From Oscillospiraceae bacterium (GTDB taxonomy: Bacteria; Bacillota_A; Clostridia; Saccharofermentanales; Saccharofermentanaceae), in contig CADCPU010000390.1 in the NCBI GenBank assembly GCA_902803365.1, positions 1 to 6,230 on the forward strand: a stretch of 6,230 nt of DNA, written 5' to 3'. The notes under the pieces are model-generated. The model worked only from the letters and a program-made list of their open reading frames with translations. It was not told the origin of the DNA and did no database searches. Position numbers and translations under genes: made by a program. Shown here in pieces: positions 1 through 6,230 of the stretch (positions are counted from its first letter, which is position 1; each line of letters starts with the position of its first letter).

Positions 1-2139
1 AAGGAGGAGGACCGTACAGAAGATGCCCATGCCGAATGCAGGGAAGCTCAGGGATCCTTCCTTATTGAGATACCAATAGAGTCTTACTACCGCATAAGCC
101 ATAGCGATCGACAGGATGATAAAGCCTGCGAAGGTGAACTTGAACATCGTGTTGGCTCTCAGGTAACCGCCCGTGTAGATATCTCTTACGTAGATGATCT
201 CAGGAGCGATGAGCATCATGATACCCGTAATGGACATACCGCAGACGAATACGTCAGCCTTGTTCCTCTCACCGAAGAACTTTGCAAATACGTTGGTGTA
301 GCCGTCAACAGGCGTATCGAAGATCTCGGTCTTTACGCGAGCCTTCTTCCTGACTGCGGTGATGTTCTTGTTTATGATCGTAAAGATTATAAATGCGATA
401 CAGATGAAGAGATGTACACCCCAGAGGATGATGAACTGGTAAAGAGCCGTGTGGTTCTTACAAAGCGCGATCTTGTTGGAGATCATGTCGAAGTTGAGGT
501 TGAACGTGATCGCCACGATGTTTGAGAGTGCAAAGAAGATGTTCATTGCAAGCGATGTTCTCGTGAGTGCGGAAGGTGAAGCGAGCGTGAATGCGAATGC
601 GATCACGAGTGCAACAGTCTGAAGTACTGCGTGGAGGAGCACCTGATCGGAGAACTTAAGATAGAGTCCCAGGATCATGCCGAGGTCGATCACGAAGAAG
701 AGTGCCGATGTAGGCGAGATGAAGGACTTGGATCTTAATGTATTGAATACGAGAAGTGCCATCGCGGAGAAGATGAAGTAGATAAGGAAGTCCCAGTAGT
801 TCGTCATGGTGGCGATACCGAGAAGGATTCCTATCGCGATCGTCTCTGCGTTGAATGTCATCCTGAACTCATAGAGGATGCTGTCCTTGCTGAAGTTAGC
901 AAGGTTAAAGAAACCGTAACTGTTTCCCTCGCTGTCTGTACCCGGGATCCTGAATGCGGACATGATCATACGCTCCTTGGGTGTAGGATGCGTGACCTTC
1001 ATAACGATCGCGATACAGAAAGCCATGATAAGGAGTACTACCATCATGGAGATAACGTGTGCGTGAAGGTCGCCTACGAGGTATGAATAGAACGGGAACT
1101 CGTGGATCGTGTAATCACCGTCGTTTATAACTGCACCCGTGATCTCGTCATATTCGATGAGTTCAGGATTGTGTCCGATAAATCTCGTGCTGTCAGGATA
1201 GAAGAATTCGGTCTCGAGATCACCTACCGTCACGCCCTTTGTTCCGAGCCACTCAGCAAAGCTGTGACCTACTGACTTTGAATCGTAGAAGAATGAGTGG
1301 GAGTTACCGAAGATGATCGCTGTAAGACCCGTCAGTGCACCGAGTACGTAGCTTGCCCACTTAGGAGCCTGGAAGTTGCTGGACTTGGAGAGGTCGAAGA
1401 GCATCCTTCCGATGCAGAATGCGGAACTGAAAGGAAGTGCGATCGCAGTACACATGGAAAGCGTGTATGCGTAGGAAGGCTTGATCGCGATGAGTTTGGT
1501 GATCAGCGTGTAGATATACTGACCGAAGTAATAGTAGTTGATGTGTTCGCCCGAGAGCCACATATCGTTGGCAGGGAGAGTGTCGGATCTGAGCATCGAG
1601 AGCATGAAGCCGTAGTCCATGAACTTCTCCTGACCGTTGATATCAGGGTACATACCCTTGAAGAGGCAGAGGAGCACGAGGAGGAAACAGAAGATCGTCT
1701 CCTCGATGAGCATATCGCGCATGACGCCCTTTTCGGATATCTTACTGATGAAAGCTTCGCGCAAAGGCTTATAGGCATAACAGAATGCCGCGAGCGCCAT
1801 GAGTGCTATCATTATGAAGATGAGTGAGAAGCGGTATATCCTCATATATGTCAAAGTCCAAACGAACAGGGCCACTATCAGTATGCCCATGGTCTTGGAG
1901 AAGAAATATCCTCCGTTCGAAAACTTTGAGAAGAAATAGAAGGTCAACGGCAATGCCGCAAGACCGAATATCATAAGTGCCAGCTGCCAGAACGTTACGT
2001 TCATCGCATCTGTTACAGGCATCTTGACGATCAGGGAAAACAACAGGGTAAATACTGTCGGTATAAAGAGCAGTAATAACTTAGCCCATTTGAATTCCGG
2101 TGTGACCGCGGTAGTTTTCTTTTCACTGTGTGCTCTCAT
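1..2139 (-). CDS. DUF2298 / Chlor_Arch_YYY family polytopic membrane protein, C-terminus cut by window edge
   Basis: The reverse strand is open for 713 codons from ATG at 2139 to the window edge. AGAGGAG (2147-2153) lies 7 bases upstream of that ATG, which fixes the start. The protein is very hydrophobic, with transmembrane stretches from about residue 20 (roughly 21-39, 50-69, 104-122, 147-162, 222-243, 262-278, 362-379, then more). Hallmarks of the family are visible: a lead-in of MDYGFMLSMLRS (174-185), the signature INYYYFG (200-206, the YYYxG motif), FPFYSYLVGDLHAHV (348-362), TNYWDF (446-451), PEIIYVRD (646-653) and RANTMFKF (661-668). The family's function is not established. I recall it being grouped with GT-C-type membrane glycosyltransferases, which would mean transfer of sugar from a polyprenyl-phosphate donor on the outer face of the membrane; that is inference. 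Family members run about 700-900 residues, so only the tail should be missing. It is the last visible gene of the operon and overlaps the preceding flavoenzyme by 17 bases. Confidence 0.9.
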   Translation of the reverse strand, partial: MRAHSEKKTTAVTPEFKWAKLLLLFIPTVFTLLFSLIVKMPVTDAMNVTFWQLALMIFGLAALPLTFYFFSKFSNGGYFFSKTMGILIVALFVWTLTYMRIYRFSLIFIMIALMALAAFCYAYKPLREAFISKISEKGVMRDMLIEETIFCFLLVLLCLFKGMYPDINGQEKFMDYGFMLSMLRSDTLPANDMWLSGEHINYYYFGQYIYTLITKLIAIKPSYAYTLSMCTAIALPFSSAFCIGRMLFDLSKSSNFQAPKWASYVLGALTGLTAIIFGNSHSFFYDSKSVGHSFAEWLGTKGVTVGDLETEFFYPDSTRFIGHNPELIEYDEITGAVINDGDYTIHEFPFYSYLVGDLHAHVISMMVVLLIMAFCIAIVMKVTHPTPKERMIMSAFRIPGTDSEGNSYGFFNLANFSKDSILYEFRMTFNAETIAIGILLGIATMTNYWDFLIYFIFSAMALLVFNTLRSKSFISPTSALFFVIDLGMILGLYLKFSDQVLLHAVLQTVALVIAFAFTLASPSALTRTSLAMNIFFALSNIVAITFNLNFDMISNKIALCKNHTALYQFIILWGVHLFICIAFIIFTIINKNITAVRKKARVKTEIFDTPVDGYTNVFAKFFGERNKADVFVCGMSITGIMMLIAPEIIYVRDIYTGGYLRANTMFKFTFAGFIILSIAMAYAVVRLYWYLNKEGSLSFPAFGMGIFCTVLLL

Positions 2140-3190
2140 CAGAAATCTCCTCTTCCGTAGTTTCAGTTTCGTTTTTTATTATCGTATCCGATATCTTCTG
2201 CGCGAGTTCCACGACACCGTCCATACGGTTTTCAGGCAGGTGTGTCGGGTTGTTTGAAACGAGCGCCGAAGAGCAGATAAATATATTCTTGCAAGGCTGT
2301 GTAAGATCGGAATCCGGGAAACACTCGGTTACGGCATACCTTATCTTCGTAAGTCTCCATGCACGAAGGTCGTTCTTGCCCATGCCCGGGAACATCTTGC
2401 GGTACGCCTGGAAATATACGTCCTTGATCTTGGAATCATCCTCTACCCAGAGCGGATCCGAGATCGAGCATGTACCCACGAGATAGACGACGTTGCCGCC
2501 GTAGGATTTGCTGTCGATAGCATTCGAGTGATCGACGATCCTCGAGAACGGCGCGTCGCTGACCTTCTGGAAATATACGTCGGTCGGCTTGCTCTTCAAT
2601 ACCATGAGAAGGCAGAATTCCGACTTGTAAGTGATATTCATCAGCTGGTCTCTCACGTTGATGCTGATCGGCAGACCATAGCTGGAATTAACGAATGAAC
2701 GGCAGGAACCCGTAAAGATGACATAGTCGCTTATGAAGTCGACCCTGCTCGAGTTACTCAGGACGCAGCTCGTGCAATACTTGCCGTCGCCCGTTCCGTT
2801 ATCCGTGATCTCGGCTACCGTAGTCGAGTAGTAGATCTTACCCGAATTATCGATAAGTTCCTGGATGAGTCTGTTTATGAGCGTAGAGAAGCCGTCGGTA
2901 AAATAGCCGAGCTTCTTCTTGGACGCCATACCGTGCCAGAGTGAATCGTGCCAGGTGATATCGTCATTGATGCCGAGCGACTTGATGAGCGAGAGGAGGT
3001 GCTTATCGGTCTTCCTCAAATGGTGAGGAAGAAGCTCCAGGTACTCTCGTCCGATACGGCTCGATGCCAGAAGACCGCCGGGATAAGACAGCTCTTCAAT
3101 GACGTCCACCTTAAAACCCGCGCGCGCCAATCTCACGCCGCATACGAGTCCGGACAATCCTGCTCCGATTATACAAACAGTCTTTTCCAT
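2123..3190 (-). CDS. FAD-dependent oxidoreductase, amine-oxidase/UDP-galactopyranose-mutase-like fold
   Basis: A complete 355-residue soluble protein. The N-terminal Rossmann FAD site is clear: VCIIGAGLSG (5-14; G9, G11, G14) followed by an acidic residue at the end of the second strand (E32) for the ribose, then the PGG motif (37-39). YFTDGFSTLINRLIQEL (96-112) matches the helix that follows the GG region in phytoene-desaturase, HemY and amine-oxidase relatives. NIFICSSAL...NRMDGVVELAQK (302-332) matches the C-terminal FAD-closing segment. It is shorter than typical amine oxidases (about 430-500 residues), so the substrate domain is reduced. The start is supported by GGAG (3197-3200), 6 bases upstream. 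It begins 12 bases after the DUF1015 gene, and its stop lies inside the next gene, so all three are probably co-transcribed. The tail after about 340 is acidic and Thr/Ser-rich and looks disordered. The substrate is unknown. The neighbouring membrane protein suggests a sugar-nucleotide or polyprenoid substrate, which is inference only. Confidence 0.85.
   Translation of the reverse strand: MEKTVCIIGAGLSGLVCGVRLARAGFKVDVIEELSYPGGLLASSRIGREYLELLPHHLRKTDKHLLSLIKSLGINDDITWHDSLWHGMASKKKLGYFTDGFSTLINRLIQELIDNSGKIYYSTTVAEITDNGTGDGKYCTSCVLSNSSRVDFISDYVIFTGSCRSFVNSSYGLPISINVRDQLMNITYKSEFCLLMVLKSKPTDVYFQKVSDAPFSRIVDHSNAIDSKSYGGNVVYLVGTCSISDPLWVEDDSKIKDVYFQAYRKMFPGMGKNDLRAWRLTKIRYAVTECFPDSDLTQPCKNIFICSSALVSNNPTHLPENRMDGVVELAQKISDTIIKNETETTEEEISDESTQ
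2147..2153 (-). promoter_or_regulatory. Shine-Dalgarno site for the DUF2298 gene, inside the flavoenzyme coding region
   Basis: The reverse strand reads AGAGGAG, then ATTTCTG, then ATG at 2139. This site sits in the last codons of the flavoenzyme gene, whose TGA is at 2123-2125. Ribosomes finishing the upstream gene would therefore melt and pass over the downstream start, an arrangement typical of translational coupling. It decides the start of the membrane-protein gene. Confidence 0.8.
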
Positions 3191-3202
3191 TGGCTGCTCC
3201 GA

Positions 3203-4504
3203 TTATTTGATCATCTTAGCTTCGAGATAGAATCTCTTCTCGTATGCCTCGCCCATGGAGAATGTCTTCCTCGGGAAAACACCTTCCTTGGAGATCGTAT
3301 CGAAGAATGTATCCTTGCTTACGTCAGGAAGGAGGATACCCGTATTGCCGTTAACAGCGAGGTTCCTTACGGAATCTTCGCCGTGGATGTAGTCAACTTC
3401 GATTCCTGAACCGTCAGGTGTCTTTGTTGAATCAAGGCTGTCGAGGAACATCTGAACGGAGCCGACTGCCAATGTGTGCGGAGCCTTCTTGAGGTTTACC
3501 GTCAAGTCTGCTTCGCCTTCGTTAACGATAACGAAGCTCTGAGCGCCTTCGATCGCCTTGTCGTCAAAGCTTACCTCGAAGTCCTTGAAGAACTCTGTTG
3601 CCTTCTTGACGAGCTCTTTTCTGTCGAGTCCGAAAACGACTCTGTGGATAGGCTCAAAGTCGAGGCCCTTGTCGTGGATGTTTACGATCTCAACGAGAGC
3701 GAATCTTGCAGGATGGTCGCCTCTGTCCTTGATATCAATGTCGTCCTTGATGTTTTCCCAGTGAGCCTTCGCGGATGCGAGGGAGTGGTTGCCGTCGCCT
3801 ACTGCAAAGAGCATCTTGTCTTCGCTCCTGTCGAGGAGCTCGGCAAGTGCATTTGTCATGTTATCGAAAACGTCTGTCTGAGCATTCAGGAAATATCCCG
3901 TTACGTGACCTGACTTACCGAAGAGGTCAGTGTCATAGACAGGCTTTGCGTTCTTGTCCTTAAGAGCATCAAATGCCGCACCGATGACAGTATCGTTAGG
4001 GTCATCGATAAGGAGCATTACGTGAGGGAGCTCGACAGGGGAGTTAGCCCTGATCCTTACGCGTGGTGGGATACGGCTTAATACCGTGCCCTCTGTTGCT
4101 CTGATCTTCTCCTTGTTGCCCGGCTCGAAGCTGTACTGCTCGAGGTCGATCGCAACGATAAGACCCTTACGTGAAGGGTGAAGGTCTGTGGCACGATCAA
4201 CGATGATGGCGCCTTCGCCCAATGTCTTCCAAGTGCCGTCGCTTATGTACTTTTCAGCTGTCTCTGCGATAGCCTTAAGTCTTGCCGCGATCTGATCTTC
4301 GGACTCGATACCGAGATAGACCTCAGGAAGGATGAGCTTCAATGTTGACGGAGCGTCGCCGACGTTTTCCGTAACTGCCTTCCAGTAATCAGGCTCACTT
4401 GTATACTGATCGCAGGCGATGACAGCCCACTTGTTTAAATCGATAGATCCGTTAGGCAGCATGATCTCAGGAGCTGCCATTGCTATGTTGTCAAAAACTT
4501 TCAT
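3203..4504 (-). CDS. DUF1015 family protein
   Basis: A complete 433-residue protein, within the usual 400-450 range of the family. Family landmarks, numbered from the ATG at 4504, are CDQYTSEPDYW (31-41), VGDGNHSLASAK (235-246), ALVEIVNIHDKGLDFEPIHR (269-288), DYIHGEDSV (371-379) and the C-terminal FPRKTFSMGEAYEKRFYLE (410-428). Reading could begin at TTG 4519, but that codon lies within the Shine-Dalgarno sequence GGAGAGG (4511-4517), which is 6 bases from ATG 4504, so 4504 is the start. No signal peptide or membrane segment is seen, so the protein is probably cytoplasmic. The biochemical role of DUF1015 is not firmly established. The DGNHS stretch (DGHHR in many members) resembles the DGxHR-type motif of ParB/SerK-like proteins, and the family is often found beside serine-biosynthesis genes elsewhere; both points are from memory. 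It is the first gene of the operon, followed by the flavoenzyme after 12 bases. Its relation to the downstream membrane functions is unclear. Confidence 0.93.
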   Translation of the reverse strand: MKVFDNIAMAAPEIMLPNGSIDLNKWAVIACDQYTSEPDYWKAVTENVGDAPSTLKLILPEVYLGIESEDQIAARLKAIAETAEKYISDGTWKTLGEGAIIVDRATDLHPSRKGLIVAIDLEQYSFEPGNKEKIRATEGTVLSRIPPRVRIRANSPVELPHVMLLIDDPNDTVIGAAFDALKDKNAKPVYDTDLFGKSGHVTGYFLNAQTDVFDNMTNALAELLDRSEDKMLFAVGDGNHSLASAKAHWENIKDDIDIKDRGDHPARFALVEIVNIHDKGLDFEPIHRVVFGLDRKELVKKATEFFKDFEVSFDDKAIEGAQSFVIVNEGEADLTVNLKKAPHTLAVGSVQMFLDSLDSTKTPDGSGIEVDYIHGEDSVRNLAVNGNTGILLPDVSKDTFFDTISKEGVFPRKTFSMGEAYEKRFYLEAKMIK

Positions 4505-4510
4505 AAGATA

Positions 4511-4517
4511 CCTCTCC
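4511..4517 (-). promoter_or_regulatory. Shine-Dalgarno site for the DUF1015 gene
   Basis: GGAGAGG on the reverse strand, 6 bases before ATG 4504. It overlaps the in-frame TTG at 4519, which rules out that codon as a start. Confidence 0.85.
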
Positions 4518-4530
4518 AAACTTATTATGC

Positions 4531-4540
4531 AGAATATTCT
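4531..4540. promoter_or_regulatory. Candidate operator: 10-base perfect palindrome over the operon -10 box
   Basis: AGAATATTCT is its own reverse complement and covers most of the leftward -10 element. Its centre (4535.5) is 25 bases from the centre of the second palindrome (4560.5). A dimeric protein bound here would block RNA polymerase. AT-rich palindromes of this size can arise by chance, so the operator role is inference. Confidence 0.35.
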
Positions 4541-4563
4541 AGCACGAACCTCAATATTTTAAA
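4536..4563 (-). promoter_or_regulatory. Probable promoter of the DUF1015-flavoenzyme-DUF2298 operon
   Basis: On the reverse strand a -10 box TAGAAT (4536-4541) is preceded by TGC, giving an extended -10 (TGnTAGAAT). A weak -35 TTTAAA (4558-4563) sits 16 bases upstream. The predicted transcript start is near 4529, giving a leader of about 25 bases before ATG 4504. Both boxes overlap perfect palindromes (see the separate entries), so the promoter could be repressor-controlled. It is predicted by inspection only. Confidence 0.6.
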
Positions 4564-4566
4564 ATA
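4555..4566. promoter_or_regulatory. Candidate operator: 12-base perfect palindrome over the operon -35 region
   Basis: TATTTTAAAATA is a perfect palindrome centred at 4560.5. It covers the weak leftward -35 and lies about 17 bases upstream of the rightward -35. A protein bound here could affect both divergent promoters. It could equally be an AT-rich upstream element. Confidence 0.35.
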
Positions 4567-4582
4567 ATCTCTTTAAATGGGA

Positions 4583-4611
4583 AAGACAAAGTCGGGCAAG
4601 TGTGGTATTGT
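4583..4611 (+). promoter_or_regulatory. Probable promoter of the WYL regulator gene
   Basis: A -35 AAGACA (4583-4588) and a -10 TATTGT (4606-4611) are separated by exactly 17 bases. TGG before the -10 makes it extended (TGnTATTGT). Each hexamer matches consensus at 4 of 6 positions. The predicted transcript start is near 4618, leaving a leader of about 26 bases with GGAGG at 4633-4637. Confidence 0.6.
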
Positions 4612-4643
4612 ACGTTTAATAGGACTTTTAGCGGAGGTGGAAC

Positions 4644-5753
4644 ATGGCAGGAAAACAACATTCAAAGCATAAGACGATCGCCATCTATGATTATTTTGCA
4701 ACAAGAGTCGGTTCGGACGAGAAAAGTTCGGTAACCGTCGAGAATATACAGAACTACTTAAACGAGCTTTACGACGACAAGTTCGAGCGTAAATCCATAT
4801 ATGCGGATATCGCGGCGATCAACGAATACAAGTCAATGATAAGCGGCGGTGACAAGGACTGGATCGAGCACAGGGGCAAGAACCAATACATCAGGAATGC
4901 CGCTCCGGGCGAGTTCTCGATGGATGAGGTGCACCTCCTCCTCGATGCCGTAAACGCTACTCCGATAACGGATGACAAGATCGCCGATAAGATCAGGAAG
5001 AACTGGGCTTCGTACTTCGAGCACGAAGATTACGTATCCTTTATGGCATGCGAGAGGCAAAAGCCTACAAGAGCGTTCGTCTCCCTCATGAATTCCATTA
5101 GGAAGGCCATCAAGAACAAGAGCGTTTTGAAGATAAAATACGGCTATAAGCTCACTGACAAGGACCCGAATAACTGTATCGAGAACGACAGGGTGATCTC
5201 TCCTCTGGCGCTCTATTTCGAAGAGAATAAATACTATCTTTTCGCGATCGACAATGATGTTTTCGAGGTCGTCTCCAGCGAAGAGAAAAATCGCGAGACA
5301 GCCCTTAAAAAGGCGCTCCGTCAGTTCAGGATCGACAGGATCTCGAACAAGGTCGAGGCGGCTAAGGGTGTACAATATATAGACTGCGATCAATCTATCG
5401 TGAGGAACAAGATCAACGGTGCTGTTGACGCCTATTCCGAGGGCAGGGCAGTGGACCTCGCGGTCACTCTCGAAGGTGAGCCGAAGCTCCTCGTAAAGGC
5501 ATTCAATTACCTGAGGAACGAGCTTACGGTCAAGGGTATGATCAACGATAACTGGAGCAACGGAAAGCTCTCGTTCTTTATCGAGGTCGACCCATCTCCG
5601 AGATTCTTCTCATTCCTTACAAATCTCGCGTCTTTCGACGATAACGGCGAGGAATTGAAGATCAAGATCGACGGCAGCAAGGAGCTTCATAAGGCGTACG
5701 AGGAGTTCCTCACCAAGGCCCGCGGTCAGATCAGTTTTACGGATAAGGATTAA
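4644..5753 (+). CDS. WYL-domain transcriptional regulator
   Basis: A complete 369-residue cytoplasmic DNA-binding protein. The N-terminal helix-turn-helix (about 8-62) includes the recognition-helix pattern RKSIYADIAAINEY (49-62) typical of WYL/YafY/PafBC-like regulators. The WYL domain (about 150-235) shows VLKIKYGY (161-168), ISPLALYFEENKYYLFAID (185-203) and the closing FRIDRIS (228-234). The name motif reads Y-Y-L (197-199) instead of W-Y-L. The C-terminal part (about 266-355) fits the WCX extension, with AVDLAVTLEGEP (269-280) and a late FFSFLTNLASFDDNGEELKI stretch (321-340). Start choice is firm: GGAGG (4633-4637) is 6 bases before ATG. WYL domains sense ligands such as nucleic acids or nucleotides in characterised members; the ligand here is unknown. 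The gene is divergent from the three-gene operon across 139 bases with palindromes over the operon promoter, so control of that operon, its own gene, or both is the natural inference. It is followed 66 bases later by alaS, which has its own promoter. Confidence 0.92.
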   Translation: MAGKQHSKHKTIAIYDYFATRVGSDEKSSVTVENIQNYLNELYDDKFERKSIYADIAAINEYKSMISGGDKDWIEHRGKNQYIRNAAPGEFSMDEVHLLLDAVNATPITDDKIADKIRKNWASYFEHEDYVSFMACERQKPTRAFVSLMNSIRKAIKNKSVLKIKYGYKLTDKDPNNCIENDRVISPLALYFEENKYYLFAIDNDVFEVVSSEEKNRETALKKALRQFRIDRISNKVEAAKGVQYIDCDQSIVRNKINGAVDAYSEGRAVDLAVTLEGEPKLLVKAFNYLRNELTVKGMINDNWSNGKLSFFIEVDPSPRFFSFLTNLASFDDNGEELKIKIDGSKELHKAYEEFLTKARGQISFTDKD

Positions 5754-5782
5754 TTGCAATCTTCGTTTATTCGGTTTATAAT
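5754..5782 (+). promoter_or_regulatory. Strong promoter of alaS
   Basis: A -35 TTGCAA (5754-5759) starts directly after the regulator's stop codon. It is followed by a 17-base spacer and a perfect -10 TATAAT (5777-5782). The predicted transcript start is near 5789, so the leader is only about 30 bases. That is too short for a T-box, so alaS does not appear to be tRNA-controlled from this promoter. Confidence 0.8.
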
Positions 5783-5819
5783 CTACTAGTTTTGTTATTA
5801 TTATTAAGGAGTGTCATCG

Positions 5820-6230
5820 ATGAGACAGTTTACTTCAAAAGAACTTAGAAAGACCTGGAAGGACTTTTATATAGCCAGAGGCCACGTCGATGTCGGAGCC
5901 GTATCTTTGGTATCTGACGGATCAACGGGCGTTTTGTTCAACGTAGCGGGAATGCAGCCGCTCATGCCTTATCTCCTTGGTGAGAAGCACCCTATGGGTA
6001 CAAGGCTTTGCAACGTACAGGGCTGTGTCCGTACAAACGATATCGATTCAGTAGGTGACAGGAGCCACGTTACATTCTTCGAGATGATGGGCAGCTGGTC
6101 ACTCGGCGATTATTTCAAGGAAGAAAGATGCAAGTGGAGTTTTGAGCTCCTCACAGACGTATTCGGATTTGACAGGGATCACCTCGCATCCACTGTTTTC
6201 GCAGGCGACGAGAACGCACCTCGTGATGAA
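5820..6230 (+). CDS. alaS: Alanine--tRNA ligase, N-terminal part (cut by window edge)
   Basis: The first 137 codons of the enzyme that charges tRNA-Ala with alanine using ATP in the cytoplasm. The class II catalytic core is recognisable. ELRKTWKDFYIARGH (8-22) corresponds to the usual EIRxxFLxFFxxxGH. GVLFNVAGMQPLMPYLLG (37-54) is motif 1 with its flanks (usual LLFTNAGMNQFKxxFLG). TFFEMMGSWSLGDYFK (85-100) is motif 2 (usual TFFEMLGNFSFGDYFK). Between them the usual KHNDLENVG-type segment is replaced by CVRTNDIDSVGDRSH (69-83), and FAGDENAPRDE (127-137) follows. This pattern matches the alternative, often shorter, AlaS class that I recall from some Clostridia and Patescibacteria. The start is supported by AAGGAG (5806-5811), 8 bases upstream. 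The full length, and whether the editing and C-Ala domains are present, cannot be seen. It has its own near-consensus promoter. Confidence 0.93.
   Translation, partial: MRQFTSKELRKTWKDFYIARGHVDVGAVSLVSDGSTGVLFNVAGMQPLMPYLLGEKHPMGTRLCNVQGCVRTNDIDSVGDRSHVTFFEMMGSWSLGDYFKEERCKWSFELLTDVFGFDRDHLASTVFAGDENAPRDE

Noticed and set aside
1297..1827. A 176-codon open frame on the plus strand, rich in Glu, Arg and His
   Set aside because: It lies wholly antisense to the DUF2298 gene, whose motifs are continuous here. Its composition is what a hydrophobic gene gives when read backwards, and it matches no recognised family.
3476..3913. A 145-codon plus-strand open frame
   Set aside because: Antisense to the well-conserved DUF1015 gene, with no recognisable domain.
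4505..4519. TTG at 4519 as the start of the DUF1015 gene, adding five residues
   Set aside because: The TTG lies in the Shine-Dalgarno sequence GGAGAGG that is ideally spaced for ATG 4504, and homologues begin near MKVF.
4833..5393. A 186-codon minus-strand open frame
   Set aside because: Antisense to the WYL regulator. Its apparent content is a mirror of the regulator's codons, and no separate family or start signal was recognised.
5754..5819. T-box or other riboswitch ahead of alaS
   Set aside because: Only 66 bases separate the genes and they hold a near-consensus promoter. The leader of about 30 bases has no room for a T-box and shows no terminator hairpin.
1..6230. Phage, defence, CRISPR or mobile-element content
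   Set aside because: No repeats, transposase, integrase, nuclease or toxin motifs were seen on either strand. A WYL regulator alone is not evidence of a defence locus.

Overview
The window reads as ordinary bacterial chromosome of moderate GC. Genes are closely packed, Shine-Dalgarno sites are strong (GGAGG/AGGAG type) and promoters are sigma-70/sigma-A-like. The protein families present (a DUF2298 'YYY' membrane protein, the PRKTFSMGEA-type DUF1015 protein, a WYL regulator, a compact AlaS) and the AGG-rich arginine codon use suggest an anaerobic member of the Bacillota (Clostridia), perhaps a gut or rumen lineage. That placement is inference from memory of these families and cannot be settled from the window.

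Left part (1-4504, minus strand): three genes form one apparent operon, read right to left. First is a DUF1015 family protein (3203-4504). Twelve bases later comes a short FAD-dependent oxidoreductase of the amine-oxidase/UGM-like fold (2123-3190). Overlapping its end by 17 bases is a very hydrophobic DUF2298/Chlor_Arch_YYY membrane protein (from 2139, running off the window at base 1). The last two are probably translationally coupled. The likely theme is a membrane-embedded glycan or lipid-linked sugar step (predicted GT-C-like enzyme) paired with a flavoenzyme, but no substrate can be read from the sequence.

Middle (4505-4643): a 139-base divergent promoter region. One promoter faces left into the operon and one faces right into the regulator. 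Two perfect AT-rich palindromes overlap the leftward promoter and are candidate operators.

Right part (4644-6230, plus strand): a complete WYL-domain transcriptional regulator (4644-5753), then a 66-base gap holding a near-consensus promoter, then the first 137 codons of alaS (from 5820). This AlaS is the variant lacking the usual GGKHNDLENVG-type segment. The regulator is divergent from the three-gene operon and is the natural candidate to control it; alaS appears to be separately promoted housekeeping. No RNA genes, mobile elements, CRISPR arrays or clear terminators were seen.
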